Shown here: positions 45,320 through 54,547 of the stretch, piece by piece | Numbering within the stretch: the first letter of the stretch is position 1 | Layout: each line of letters opens with the position of its first letter | Assembly: GCF_030433435.1 (NCBI RefSeq) | Contig: NZ_JANRHH010000035.1 | Span: 1 to 64,000 of the forward strand | DNA length: 64,000 bases | Reading direction: 5' to 3' | From: Polycladomyces subterraneus | GTDB lineage: Bacteria > Bacillota > Bacilli > Thermoactinomycetales > JIR-001 | The notes under the pieces: generated by a model | Seen by the model: only the letters and a program-made list of their open reading frames with translations | Told to the model about the DNA's origin: nothing | Database searches by the model: none | Translations under genes and position numbers: made by a program

Positions 45320-46243
45320 TTATTGCTTGATCAAGTCCAAGCTGATCGAAATTTTGGGGCTGACTTTTTTTCCTTCCAAGTACTGTTTGGCCGTTTCGAT
45401 CGCTCTTTCACCCATGATGGCAGGCTTTTGGGCAATAGTGGCAGCCATTTCCCCTCTCTTGACAGCGGCGACAGCATCGGGAGTGGCATCAAATCCGACC
45501 ACTTTTACGTCTTTCATCCCTGCCGCTTTTAAGGCTTCCAGGGCTCCCAAGGCCATCTCATCATTTTGGGCAAAAACGCCTTTGATGTTTTGATTACCTT
45601 GCAAAATGTTTTCCATGACGGATAACCCTTGTGCCCGGTCAAAGTTGGCCGTTTGTTTGGTTACAATATGGAGCTGGCCTTTCACCGCTTGCTCAAACCC
45701 TTGACCTCGTTCACGGGCGGCGGAAGAACCGGGAATCCCTTCCAACTCGACAACATTGGCCCCCTTGCCTACCAAGCTTAACAAATATTGTCCCGCCATT
45801 TTACCGCCAGCCACATTGTTGGACGCGATGTGGGAGACAACTTTGCCCTGATTGGCAGCACGATCAACCGTGATCACGGGGATGTTGGCGTCATTGGCCG
45901 CTTGGACAGCCGAAACGACCGCATCAGAGTCGGTGGGATTGATGATGATCAAATCGACTTGTTTTTGGATCAAATCTTCAATGTCATTCGTTTGTTTGGC
46001 AGAGCTGTTTTGCGCATCCACCGTAATCACTTTCATGCCCAACGCTTTGGCTTTTTTCTCTGCCCCTTCTTTTAAGCTGACAAAAAACGGATTGTTCAAA
46101 GTGGACAAGGACAAACCGATGGTATAAGGTCCGGATTTTTTTCCGGTTTCGTGACCAGCAGAACCAGGTGATTGCAGGGAACAACCGACCAAGCCAACCA
46201 TACTGACCAACAGAACGATGAGCCAACGTTTCATCTTTTTCAT
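45320..46243 (-). CDS. rbsB: ribose ABC transporter substrate-binding lipoprotein
   Basis: A 307-residue periplasmic-binding-type protein that captures ribose outside the membrane and hands it to RbsAC. The lipoprotein signal is MKKMKRWLIVLLVSMVGLVGC, with the lipid-bearing Cys at residue 21. The mature part has the RbsB pattern TIGLSLSTLNNPFFVSLKEGAEKKA, INPTDSDAVVSAVQAAN, VDRAANQGKVVSHIASNN and VKVVGFDATPDAVAAVKRGEMAATIAQ. The start ATG 46243 follows AAAGGAG; the longer in-frame extension is the intergenic region after rbsC. It is the last gene of the operon. Confidence 0.93.
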   Translation of the reverse strand: MKKMKRWLIVLLVSMVGLVGCSLQSPGSAGHETGKKSGPYTIGLSLSTLNNPFFVSLKEGAEKKAKALGMKVITVDAQNSSAKQTNDIEDLIQKQVDLIIINPTDSDAVVSAVQAANDANIPVITVDRAANQGKVVSHIASNNVAGGKMAGQYLLSLVGKGANVVELEGIPGSSAARERGQGFEQAVKGQLHIVTKQTANFDRAQGLSVMENILQGNQNIKGVFAQNDEMALGALEALKAAGMKDVKVVGFDATPDAVAAVKRGEMAATIAQKPAIMGERAIETAKQYLEGKKVSPKISISLDLIKQ

Positions 46244-46364
46244 GAGAAAAACTCCTTTCCATTCTTTTAAGAAGGAATATTGACACCGGCGAGCCTCCGA
46301 TGTGAACACCGCGTTGATGGGTTCAGTGGACCGGGAAGCTTTGCCGCCTTCAGTAGCGGGTCGC

Positions 46365-47315
46365 TCACGAAGTGGATTTGCGGTCAAGCAAAATCGCAAT
46401 TAATATGACAAGACCTTTGACAACCAACTGGTAGAAAGAGGATACCCCTAATAGGTTCAACCCATTATTCAGTGTGCCAATGATTAAAGCCCCAATCATT
46501 GTCCCGACAATGGAACCTTTGCCACCAGACAGGCTGGTCCCTCCTAACACGACGGCGGCAATCGCATCCAGCTCGTAGGAAGTGCCTGCCGTCGGTTCTG
46601 CGGAATGGAGGCGGGAAGTGAGGATCACTCCGGCCAGTGCAGAAAGTAAGCCAGCCAAGGTGTAAACGAACCATTTAACGCGACTGACGCGGATTCCCGC
46701 CAGAATAGCCGCTTCCTCATTTCCCCCGATGGCATAGGTTTTGCGCCCCAAGGTGGTTTTTTTCAAGAGGAAATAAAGAAGAATGAAGGTGATTAACATC
46801 GTGATGACGGGAACCGGAATACCGAAGAAATAGCCCCGACCGAACATCTGAAAGGCTAAGTCGTCTCCCATGTTGGTGATGGGCCTTCCGTCGGTATACA
46901 CCAAGGTAAGCCCGCGATAGACGGTCATCGTCGCCAAGGTGACAATGAATGGCGCCACCTTGCCTTGGGTTATCACCAGTCCGTTAAACAATCCCAACAG
47001 TGCCCCGACCAAAAGACCGATGAACAGTGCGGGGATAAAGCTCATACCGCTTGCCAGGAGTTGGGCAACAATCGCGCTGGAGAGAGCCAATATGGAACCG
47101 ACGGACAAATCGATGCCACCAGTCAAAATGACGAACGTCATCCCAAACGCGATCAATGCATTAATGGATACTTGCCTGAGGACATTCAACAAGTTGGAGA
47201 GGGATAAAAAACTAGGGCTTAAAATGGACAAGACCAGAATGATAGCCAGCAAACCGAATAAAGCCCCGAATCTCTCCAGGAAACGAACCGATTGCTTTCG
47301 TGTAGTAGTCACCAT
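46365..47315 (-). CDS. rbsC: ribose ABC transporter permease
   Basis: A 316-residue inner-membrane permease with about ten helices and the family motif ILTGGIDLSVGSILALSSAIVAQL. Further signatures are NLLNVLRQVSINALIAFGMT, GLFNGLVITQGKVAPFIVTLATM, YAIGGNEEAAILAGIRV and VVLGGTSLSGGKGSIVGTMIGALIIG. The rbsA stop overlaps a pair of ATG codons here; the second, 47315, has the better distance to GGAGG. It couples with RbsA ATPase to move ribose. The C-terminus DRKSTS is short and polar. Confidence 0.93.
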   Translation of the reverse strand: MVTTTRKQSVRFLERFGALFGLLAIILVLSILSPSFLSLSNLLNVLRQVSINALIAFGMTFVILTGGIDLSVGSILALSSAIVAQLLASGMSFIPALFIGLLVGALLGLFNGLVITQGKVAPFIVTLATMTVYRGLTLVYTDGRPITNMGDDLAFQMFGRGYFFGIPVPVITMLITFILLYFLLKKTTLGRKTYAIGGNEEAAILAGIRVSRVKWFVYTLAGLLSALAGVILTSRLHSAEPTAGTSYELDAIAAVVLGGTSLSGGKGSIVGTMIGALIIGTLNNGLNLLGVSSFYQLVVKGLVILIAILLDRKSTS

Positions 47316-48799
47316 CATTTTCCTCCAGTTGCCAGATTCATGATCGTTTCTTGCGTCGCTTCTTCACGATCCAGAAAACCGCTGATCCTGCCTTCATGAA
47401 TCACCATGATGCGGTTGCACATGCTAAGCAGTTCAGGGAGTTCCGACGAGACCATGATGATCGCCACGCCACGTTCGGCCAATTGCTGAATCAAGAAATA
47501 AATCTCTTTTTTAGCTCCGATGTCCACGCCGCGGGTTGGTTCATCCAGGATCAATAGTTTGGGTTCAATTCCCAACCATTTGGCGAGCACCACTTTTTGC
47601 TGGTTTCCGCCACTTAAGGATTTGACTGGTTGCGAGATTCCGGTTGTTTTCACACTTAACTTTTGCACCAACTCTTCCACAAACGTCTTTTCCTCTTGTT
47701 CGGAAATCCAGCCGTAGGAGCTGAAGCGCTTCAGGTTGGGAAGAGCGATGTTCTCACGGATAGAAAAATGGAGGATCAGCCCTTCTGATTTGCGGTCTTC
47801 TGTTACGAACCCGATTTCATGACGGATGGCATCGTGCGGATTTTTGATGCGAACCCGCTTGCCTTGAATGAAGATTTCCCCTTTGTCAGCTGGGGAGAAA
47901 CCGAAGATCGCCTTCATGATTTCGGTTCGTCCGGCTCCCATCAGGCCGGCCACGCCGAGAATTTCCCCTTGCCGAACATGGAAAGAAATATTTTCAAATA
48001 CCCCGCGTTTGGTCAATTGTTTCACTTCCAAAAAGACGTCCTTGGCCTGATGGGTCAACTGAGGAAAACGTTCCCCAAGGGTTCTTCCCACCATGAATCG
48101 CACCACTTCATCCATGGAGGTTTCCTTGATCGGTTTGGTGGCGATATATTGCCCATCACGCAAAATCGTGATCCGGTCACATAGATGGAAGATTTCCTCC
48201 ATCCGGTGGGAGATATAGATGAAGGAGACACCCTGTTTCTTCAGTTTTTGAATCACCTTGAACAAGGTATCGATTTCGCGATCGGTCAAAGCCGATGTTG
48301 GCTCGTCCATGATGATCACTTCAGCATTGGTCATGAGTGCTTTGGCGATTTCAATCATTTGTTGCTGACCAACAGATAGGTTTCCGGCCAAGGTGGTAGC
48401 CTTGATCTCCATACCCAAATGGGCCAGTCTCTCTTCCGCCAACCGGTTCATTTCCTTGTTTTTGAGGATACCTGTTTTTCCGTATTGATGTTCCCGGCCC
48501 AAAAAGAGATTTTCGGCCACGGTCAGGTTGGGCCAAATGTTCAGCTCCTGATGAATAAAAGCGATGCCGGCTTCTTCGGCCTGTTTGGGATTTCTGAAAA
48601 CAGTTTCCTTACCGTTGATAAAAATGGTTCCGGCATCCTTTTCGTAGACACCGGTCAAAATTTTCACCAACGTGGACTTACCAGCCCCGTTCTCGCCCAT
48701 CAGTGCGTGAACTTCCCCGGGGAGGATCGAAAGCTGCACATTCTTCAGTACGGGAACGCCGTTAAACGATTTGGAGATATTTTTCATCTCGATTTGCAT
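47315..48799 (-). CDS. rbsA: ribose ABC transporter ATP-binding protein
   Basis: A 494-residue twin ATPase of the carbohydrate-uptake-2 family that powers RbsC. The first domain has [32 protein letters not shown] and [15 protein letters not shown]; the second has [16 protein letters not shown], in which the Walker Lys is replaced as usual in this family, [15 protein letters not shown] and [15 protein letters not shown]. The start ATG 48799 follows GGAAAGGTGGG. Its stop overlaps the rbsC start. It lies 22 bases after rbsD. Confidence 0.93.
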   Translation of the reverse strand: MQIEMKNISKSFNGVPVLKNVQLSILPGEVHALMGENGAGKSTLVKILTGVYEKDAGTIFINGKETVFRNPKQAEEAGIAFIHQELNIWPNLTVAENLFLGREHQYGKTGILKNKEMNRLAEERLAHLGMEIKATTLAGNLSVGQQQMIEIAKALMTNAEVIIMDEPTSALTDREIDTLFKVIQKLKKQGVSFIYISHRMEEIFHLCDRITILRDGQYIATKPIKETSMDEVVRFMVGRTLGERFPQLTHQAKDVFLEVKQLTKRGVFENISFHVRQGEILGVAGLMGAGRTEIMKAIFGFSPADKGEIFIQGKRVRIKNPHDAIRHEIGFVTEDRKSEGLILHFSIRENIALPNLKRFSSYGWISEQEEKTFVEELVQKLSVKTTGISQPVKSLSGGNQQKVVLAKWLGIEPKLLILDEPTRGVDIGAKKEIYFLIQQLAERGVAIIMVSSELPELLSMCNRIMVIHEGRISGFLDREEATQETIMNLATGGK

Positions 48800-48820
48800 A
48801 AGTTCCCACCTTTCCAATCG

Positions 48821-49216
48821 CTAGAAGATGACGCCGGCATGAAGGATAACATTGGCGTAAGGTGAGTTCTCCCCGGTACGGATCACGGCTTTGGCCCTTT
48901 GCATCAGGGCTTTGAATTGCTCGTGCGGCACGAATTCTTTTGCTTCAGGGGCAAACAATCGCTCCACTTCCCGCAAGAGGTCAGGATTGTACTGTTTGAT
49001 CTCCGAGGCGAGGGTGATCTTTTCGATCACCATATCATCTCTGATCGCTTCGGCCACTTCCAAAAAAGTAGGTTTTCCCAGCCGAATGGCCAAATCGATC
49101 CGGTGAACATGATCCGGGATCGGCAACCCACAATCGGCGATGACAATGGTGTCGGTATGCCCCATTTTCGCCAGCACACCGGCAATTTCGCTGTTCAAGA
49201 TCCCCAGTTTTTTCAA
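48821..49216 (-). CDS. rbsD: D-ribose pyranase
   Basis: A 131-residue sugar mutarotase that converts ribopyranose to ribofuranose, the form used by ribokinase. The family signature [34 protein letters not shown] carries the catalytic His20, and the C-terminus [19 protein letters not shown] is typical. The start is TTG 49216, which overlaps the rbsK TGA as TTGA, behind GGGGGATG. It lies between the kinase and transporter genes of the ribose operon. Confidence 0.93.
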   Translation of the reverse strand: MKKLGILNSEIAGVLAKMGHTDTIVIADCGLPIPDHVHRIDLAIRLGKPTFLEVAEAIRDDMVIEKITLASEIKQYNPDLLREVERLFAPEAKEFVPHEQFKALMQRAKAVIRTGENSPYANVILHAGVIF

Positions 49217-50106
49217 TGCTCATCCCCCACATGTTTAAGGATTTCCTCCATGGTGGGCATGCCCCCCTGTGCTCCCAGCTTGGTCACGGATAGGCTCGCC
49301 GCTACGCATCCATAGCGAATCGCTTGTTTGAGGGGAAGCCCTTGGGCCAGAGCCACGGCAAACACGCCGTTAAATGTATCTCCCGCCCCGGTTGTATCAA
49401 CCACGTCTACCGACAAGGCTGGAACACGAACAAATTGGTCGCCGTCAAAATATCGGGCACCTTGGCTCCCTTCCGACATAATGATTTTGTTGGGATACCG
49501 TTTCAAAATCTCTTCAACATCTACGCAGTCCTTAAAAATGGCCCGGCATTCATGCTCATTGGGCGTCAGGTAGGTCACTTTTTCAATCAAGTCGGGAGGC
49601 AAAATTGTAGCAGGTGCCGGATTCAAAATAACCGGAACGTTCCATTTTTTGCAGAGATCAGCAACATACATCACAGTATCCAAAGGAATTTCCAACTGTA
49701 AAAGAACGACTGAGGCGGCTTTGATCGCCTCTTTCGCCCGATCCACAAGCCCCCGATCGACTTCGCTGTTGGCGCCGGGAACGACCACAATACTGTTATC
49801 CTCTTCAGCAATGACGATATGGGCGATACCGGTGCTTTTATGTGTAACCGGTTTCATGTATGTCGTAGAAACGCCTTGTTTTTGAAAATTGTCCAGCACC
49901 ATGTCGCCGAATTGGTCGTTCCCCACGGCTCCGACCATCTCCACTTCGGCGCCCGCCCTGGCCGCCGCCACAGCCTGATTCGCGCCTTTTCCACCGGGAA
50001 CGATATGAAACGTTTCACCGATGACAGTTTCGCCCGCGATGGGGCGTTTGGGTGAGGTAACCACCAAGTCGATACTGGAACTGCCTACAACGACAATCTT
50101 GCCCAT
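49213..50106 (-). CDS. rbsK: ribokinase
   Basis: A 297-residue PfkB-family sugar kinase that phosphorylates ribose at O5 in the cytosol. The N-terminal signature is [23 protein letters not shown] with [25 protein letters not shown]; the C-terminal signature [17 protein letters not shown] contains the catalytic Asp. The start ATG 50106 follows AAAGGATGGG, a single base after the rbsR stop. The in-frame extension to 50175 overlaps rbsR and is not used. Confidence 0.95.
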   Translation of the reverse strand: MGKIVVVGSSSIDLVVTSPKRPIAGETVIGETFHIVPGGKGANQAVAAARAGAEVEMVGAVGNDQFGDMVLDNFQKQGVSTTYMKPVTHKSTGIAHIVIAEEDNSIVVVPGANSEVDRGLVDRAKEAIKAASVVLLQLEIPLDTVMYVADLCKKWNVPVILNPAPATILPPDLIEKVTYLTPNEHECRAIFKDCVDVEEILKRYPNKIIMSEGSQGARYFDGDQFVRVPALSVDVVDTTGAGDTFNGVFAVALAQGLPLKQAIRYGCVAASLSVTKLGAQGGMPTMEEILKHVGDEH

Positions 50107-50107
50107 C

Positions 50108-51088
50108 TTATCCCATCCTTTTTGTAGTCTCTCGTTCGGCCAGTTTGACAGGAAAACAATGGGTTTTAGCTGCAATGTTCTTTTTCGTAATCAATTGAAT
50201 GAGAAGCTCCGTCGCCCATTTGCCCATTTCATAAATCGGCTGGACGATGGTGGTGATCGCAGGATAAAAACATGCGCTTAGGGGAATCCCGTCAAATCCG
50301 ACCACCTGCAACTCTTCGGGAATGGAGATCCCTCTTTTTAATGCCACTTTTACAGCGGCCACAGCGATCAAATCGTTTCCAGCAAAGATTCCGTCGATTT
50401 GGGGATAAGTGTCCAGCAGTTCGCTGACTGTTTGTTCGCTGATGGGGATGTCAAACTGACTTTCCACAATGTGATAAGCGATACCGGCTTGTTCGGCCGC
50501 ATTGACAAACCCCCGACAGCGCTCATCGGCCGGGCCGAGTTGGCTGGGACCGCGCACATGGGCGATGAAAGTACAGCCGCGCTGAATGAGCAATTCTGTT
50601 GCCATTTTTCCGCCGCCATAGTGGTCAGCACGAACCTCGGGAATGGATTCATGAAGGGTCCGGTCTAAGGCAACCACTGGAATATCCAGATCAATATAAT
50701 TCATATTATTTTGACGGTTGGTGGTCACAATCAGTCCGTCTGCGTGATTTTGTGTTAAAACGTCGAGATAATTTTTTTCCTTTTCCAGGTCTCCGTCTGA
50801 ATTGCACAAAACCACGGTATAACCATATTGGTGAGCGACGTCCTCTACGGCGCGGGCTAATTCTGGAAAAAAGGGATTGGTGATGTCCGGCAGAATCAGC
50901 CCGATCAAACGGGAGCTCTTTTTATACAAAGAACGGGCAACATAGTTGGGCTTGTAATTCAATTCTTTGATGGCCTTTATGACTGCGGCTTTGGTGTCTG
51001 CGTGAACATAGCCCGTTTCGTTAAGCACGCGGGAAACGGTTGCGACAGACACCCCGGCTCTTTTAGCCACATCACGGATCGTTGCCAC
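50108..51088 (-). CDS. rbsR: LacI-family ribose operon repressor
   Basis: A 326-residue repressor, first gene of the operon it should control. The DNA-binding helix-turn-helix is TIRDVAKRAGVSVATVSRVLNETGYV, with the hinge YKPNYVARSLYKK. The effector domain resembles periplasmic sugar-binding proteins (LIGLILPDITNPFFPELARAVED, VALDRTLHESIPEVRADHYGGG, DGIFAGNDLIAVAAVKVALKRG). GTG 51088 is the likely start, nine bases after GGAGTGAG; a TTG eight codons earlier is an alternative. A perfect LacI-type operator stands 27 bases upstream. Loss of binding when ribose or its phosphate is present is expected from the family. Confidence 0.93.
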   Translation of the reverse strand: MATIRDVAKRAGVSVATVSRVLNETGYVHADTKAAVIKAIKELNYKPNYVARSLYKKSSRLIGLILPDITNPFFPELARAVEDVAHQYGYTVVLCNSDGDLEKEKNYLDVLTQNHADGLIVTTNRQNNMNYIDLDIPVVALDRTLHESIPEVRADHYGGGKMATELLIQRGCTFIAHVRGPSQLGPADERCRGFVNAAEQAGIAYHIVESQFDIPISEQTVSELLDTYPQIDGIFAGNDLIAVAAVKVALKRGISIPEELQVVGFDGIPLSACFYPAITTIVQPIYEMGKWATELLIQLITKKNIAAKTHCFPVKLAERETTKRMG

Positions 51089-51114
51089 TTTTTTGCACTC
51101 ACTCCACTTCAAAA

Positions 51115-51128
51115 TGTAACCGGTTACA
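51115..51128. promoter_or_regulatory. RbsR operator
   Basis: TGTAACCGGTTACA is a perfect 14-bp palindrome with the central CG of LacI-family operators. It lies directly downstream of the -10 box of the rbs promoter and would block initiation. Confidence 0.75.
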
Positions 51129-51133
51129 ATCTA

Positions 51134-51163
51134 ATAATATCAAGCATGACTCGATTTCGTCAA
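51134..51163 (-). promoter_or_regulatory. rbs operon promoter
   Basis: On the minus strand TTGACG (51163-51158) and TATTAT (51139-51134) are 18 bases apart; the operator follows within seven bases. Confidence 0.65.
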
Positions 51164-51280
51164 TGAAATTCAGCATGTATCATAATGATGGAAATTACAT
51201 TGGGTGTTCGGATCCACTTCCGAAATCGCGAGTGGTTCGCCCATTTTGTCAAGAGTGAGTAATTACAGAAACTGCCGCCT

Positions 51281-51659
51281 AAAAGCCCACGGTTTTAATC
51301 GTTGGCTTTGCTCGGAATCCCCCTTGTGGGGATGGCAAGAGCAACCTGTCTATAGTAAATCGAACATATGAGCGGTGCTTATCCCACTGGTAGCGGGTTC
51401 CGTTCCTTGAAAACGTTATGGTATGGGGTTCCAGCGGCGAACCAGTTCTCTCCCGCTGGGTAAAACCATGAGAGTGAAAAAAGGAACTAGGACACTGGTA
51501 ACAGGTGTCCCGCCCATGTGGGTACATGCAGCCCAGCTGTAGAACTGCATGGTATGGGCTGATGAGACAGCCCTGAACTTGGGAGTTGTCCGAAACAGAA
51601 ATGGTCTGAGGACGTGTACTACCCAAGAATCCCACGGCCTCAGCCGTGTAGAGTCTCAA
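51281..51659 (+). mobile_element. IS200/IS605-like non-autonomous element, copy D (complete)
   Basis: A 379-base unit with no transposase. It begins AAAAGCCCACGG (terminal hairpin), contains two CCACTGGTAG/CTGGTAACAG dyads and GGTAAAACCATGAGAGTG, and ends with the block CAAGAATCCCACGG-hairpin-GAGTCTCAA. The end block matches the classical right end of TnpB-bearing IS200/IS605 elements as I recall it, which is the 3' end of the guide RNA; the genomic sequence after TCAA would be its guide. The first 230 bases are repeated at 1-254. Its last bases supply the stop codon of the gamma-glutamyltransferase gene on the other strand. Confidence 0.65.
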
Positions 51660-53263
51660 CAGGCCGCTATTTGTCCGTCCGTACGTGGTTCTGTCCCCCC
51701 GACAAGAACACCATTTTCCGTTCTCCATATGATCTGACCGCGTCCGAAGCTGCCCGATCCCATTGCCCATTTGACATCATGCCCTAGACGTGCAAGGGCT
51801 TCTGCAATATGTGCCGGAGTGGTATGCTCCAACTCTACCGTTTTTCCTTCGATCCACTGCCACCTTGGAGCATCTAACGCCGCTTGCGGATTGAGATGAA
51901 AGTCGACTGTGTTCATCACAACCTGCACATGCCCTTGAGGCTGCATAAAACCGCCCATAACCCCAAACGGACCCACTGGTTTTCCACTTTTCGTCATAAA
52001 GCCAGGTATAATGGTGTGATATGGTTTTTTTCCGGGTTCGAGACAATTGTCATGAGCAGGATCCAACGTAAAGTTATGACCTCGGTTGTGCAAAGCAATA
52101 CCCGTGCCCGGTACCACCAGCCCGGATCCAAAACCCATGTAGTTACTCTGGATGAAGGACACCATATTTCCTTCACTGTCTGCGGTACACAAATAGACCG
52201 TCCCCCCTTGGGGAGGCTGACCCGGTTCCGGTTGTAGCGCTTCTTTTCCGATTAGCCGGCGGCGTTCTTCCGCGTACGCATCAGACAGCAAATCCTCTAC
52301 CCGTACTGACATTTTGCGAGGATCTGCAATATATTTTTTTCCGTCCACATAAGCCAACTTCATCGCTTCAATCTGTTTATGGTACGTATCGACCGTGTCG
52401 CGTTCTGAGAAATCAAACCCCTTCAAGATATTCAAGGCCATCAGAGCCACTAACCCGTGGCCGTTTGGCGGGAGTTCCCATACATCGTAACCGCGATAAT
52501 TTACACGGATGGGATCCACCCATTCCGGTTGATATGCGACTAGGTCCTCCAATCTGAGATAGCCTCCATATTGTCTCGAAAACTGATCCATCTTCTCGGC
52601 TAATTCGCCGCGATAGAACGATTCCGCTTTCGTTTCGGCGATCAACTGCAACGTTTTGGCATGATCGGGTGAACGCCATATCTCACCAATCTCGGGAGCC
52701 CTACCTTCCGGAGCGAATGTATCGAACCATGATTGAAATTCACTTCCTTTCAAATTACGGCTATAAATGCGAAACGCTCTGGCCCAATAAGTTCCAAGCA
52801 CCGGCGTAATCGGGTATCCATTCTCCGCATATTCAATAGCGGGTTTGAGCACTTCTGTGAAAGGGAGTTTACCAAAACTAGAAGACAGTTCTGCCCAAGC
52901 AGCCGGTGCTCCGGGGACAGTCACAGGAATAAAACCATATTTGGGGATTTGTTCAACTCCGGCTCTATTTAACGCGTCGATGGACAGATTCCGCGGGGCA
53001 GGACCGCTGGCGTTCAATCCATAGAGCTTTCCTTTTGTCCAGATCAGTGCAAAAGCGTCTCCGCCAATTCCGTTTGACGTAGGTTCCGCTACAGTCAGCG
53101 TAGCCGCTGTCGCAACAGCCGCATCGATCGCGTTTCCGCCCTTCTTCAGGATGTCTATTCCTGCTTGAGCGGCAAGCGGTTGCGAGGTGGCAACCATCCC
53201 GTTTTTGGCGTATATCACGGTTCGACGTGATGGGTATGGATAATAGACTGGATCGTATTTCAA
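51656..53263 (-). CDS. gamma-glutamyltransferase family protein
   Basis: A 535-residue N-terminal-nucleophile hydrolase of the gamma-glutamyltranspeptidase family, YwrD-like. The precursor should cut itself before the Thr of GGTVYLCTADSEGN; other signatures are GGNAIDAAVATAATLTVAEPTSNGIGGDAFALIW, ELPPNGHGLVALMALNIL and the small-subunit GTGIALHNRGHNF. No signal peptide is present, so it is probably cytosolic. The start is TTG 53263 behind AAAGGAGGAG; the longer in-frame extension overlaps the chromate transporter gene. The end PRTDGQIAAC is followed by a TGA whose bases come from the right end of element D, so the last residue or so has been altered. It lies 14 bases downstream of chrA and shares its strand. 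Confidence 0.85.
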   Translation of the reverse strand: MKYDPVYYPYPSRRTVIYAKNGMVATSQPLAAQAGIDILKKGGNAIDAAVATAATLTVAEPTSNGIGGDAFALIWTKGKLYGLNASGPAPRNLSIDALNRAGVEQIPKYGFIPVTVPGAPAAWAELSSSFGKLPFTEVLKPAIEYAENGYPITPVLGTYWARAFRIYSRNLKGSEFQSWFDTFAPEGRAPEIGEIWRSPDHAKTLQLIAETKAESFYRGELAEKMDQFSRQYGGYLRLEDLVAYQPEWVDPIRVNYRGYDVWELPPNGHGLVALMALNILKGFDFSERDTVDTYHKQIEAMKLAYVDGKKYIADPRKMSVRVEDLLSDAYAEERRRLIGKEALQPEPGQPPQGGTVYLCTADSEGNMVSFIQSNYMGFGSGLVVPGTGIALHNRGHNFTLDPAHDNCLEPGKKPYHTIIPGFMTKSGKPVGPFGVMGGFMQPQGHVQVVMNTVDFHLNPQAALDAPRWQWIEGKTVELEHTTPAHIAEALARLGHDVKWAMGSGSFGRGQIIWRTENGVLVGGTEPRTDGQIAAC

Positions 53264-53277
53264 TTGCGCTCCTCCTT

Positions 53278-53829
53278 TCAGGCTACTATTTGATGAGACA
53301 ATACCAAGCTCCCATACACGAAGGCAGCAACGATCACCAGTGCAGGGTGAATGCGCCCTTTGGTCATCGCCCAGAGTGAGACAGCCGAAATCCCTAAAGA
53401 TTGCCAAATTCCGATTGAGGCTACAGAAACTTCTCCCATCTCCCAAGTCAAACCGACCATCAGGACCGCGATCAAAGGTTGTACCAACAAGGTCATTCCT
53501 TTCACGACGGAAGATTGCCGAAAACGGTTGACGATTTGTAAAAGAAAAATTAAAGCAATCGCCGAGGGGACCACAGTGGCGACTGTAGTAATCACAAATC
53601 CCCACCATCCGGCCTCTTGATAACCCACAAACGCGGCAATTTTTGTTGCGATGGGACCTGGCAAGGCATTTCCCACTGCCAGTACATCCGCAAATTGTTC
53701 ATTGCTCAACCAGCCGTAATGCTTTACGATCTCCTCTTGCATCAAAGGGATGGAGGAAGGACCTCCACCATAACCAAGCACATTGGCGACGAAAAAACCC
53801 CAGAACAGCTTCAACCAATCCATCATCAT
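53278..53829 (-). CDS. chromate transporter ChrA-family short protein (second)
   Basis: A 183-residue, six-helix membrane protein of the CHR superfamily. The conserved motif GYGGGPSSIPLMQEEIV and the segment LPGPIATKIAAFVGY are the family hallmarks. Short CHR proteins work as pairs of opposite topology; the partner is encoded just upstream and overlaps by four bases. Together they would export chromate or a related oxyanion with proton exchange. The start ATG 53829 is coupled to the preceding stop. Co-location with gamma-glutamyltransferase may point to redox or thiol metabolism, but this is speculative. Confidence 0.85.
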   Translation of the reverse strand: MMMDWLKLFWGFFVANVLGYGGGPSSIPLMQEEIVKHYGWLSNEQFADVLAVGNALPGPIATKIAAFVGYQEAGWWGFVITTVATVVPSAIALIFLLQIVNRFRQSSVVKGMTLLVQPLIAVLMVGLTWEMGEVSVASIGIWQSLGISAVSLWAMTKGRIHPALVIVAAFVYGSLVLSHQIVA

Positions 53830-54434
53830 GTTCCTTTCTCTTCCTGTTTCTGTTTGAATCGCTCCATGATTTTCAGATGGAAGGATCCGTAAATCAAGAA
53901 TATGGCAACGACGATTCCAGGATGGATATCCAACACATGGAGTAAAAAAAACGCAACAAATCCAAATCCGATTGCAAACCCTTTACCGAGTCCTTTCCAC
54001 GCTTTTGCCGCAAATTCGTAAGCCATCATTCCGAGCATGACAAAAATAACAGGCCGGACAGCCGCGATCATCCCCGCCACCATCCTGGAATGTCGCAACG
54101 CGTACAGAATGCCGAGGAGGGCGATCATCGCAACACTCGTGGGCAGAATATGAGCGAGAACTGCTATCACGGCTCCTATTGCCCCTTTTTGTCTGTATCC
54201 GAGATAGGCTGCCATCTTCGTGGCAATCGGCCCTGGAAGCGTGTTAGCCAGAGCTAGAATCTCTCCGAACTCCTCATCATCCACCCAACGATATCTGGTG
54301 ACCGCCTCATATCGAATGAGTGGAATGACCGAGGGTCCTCCTCCATAGCCCAAGATCCCTGTACGCCCCATGGCGATGATGAGTTCTTTGTAAACTCCAA
54401 TTTCTTTTGTCAACGAGCTCAGTTGCATACCCAT
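53826..54434 (-). CDS. chromate transporter ChrA-family short protein (first)
   Basis: A 202-residue membrane protein, partner of the short CHR protein that follows. It has GRTGILGYGGGPSVIPLIRYE and LANTLPGPIATKMAAYLGYRQ, and about six hydrophobic segments. The start is uncertain: ATG 54434 or ATG 54428, with a weak GAGGTGG site upstream; the longer frame (to 54518) begins in the divergent promoter region. It heads the unit that runs on into the gamma-glutamyltransferase gene. Confidence 0.83.
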   Translation of the reverse strand: MGMQLSSLTKEIGVYKELIIAMGRTGILGYGGGPSVIPLIRYEAVTRYRWVDDEEFGEILALANTLPGPIATKMAAYLGYRQKGAIGAVIAVLAHILPTSVAMIALLGILYALRHSRMVAGMIAAVRPVIFVMLGMMAYEFAAKAWKGLGKGFAIGFGFVAFFLLHVLDIHPGIVVAIFLIYGSFHLKIMERFKQKQEEKGT

Positions 54435-54547
54435 TCTGCTCTTATCCACCTCAAATAAATCCGACCTTTTTCTTATTTTATATATTATCAGAATATTATA
54501 TAGTCGGGATGAGGACAACCCGATTTCGATTAAGGAGGATCACACTC

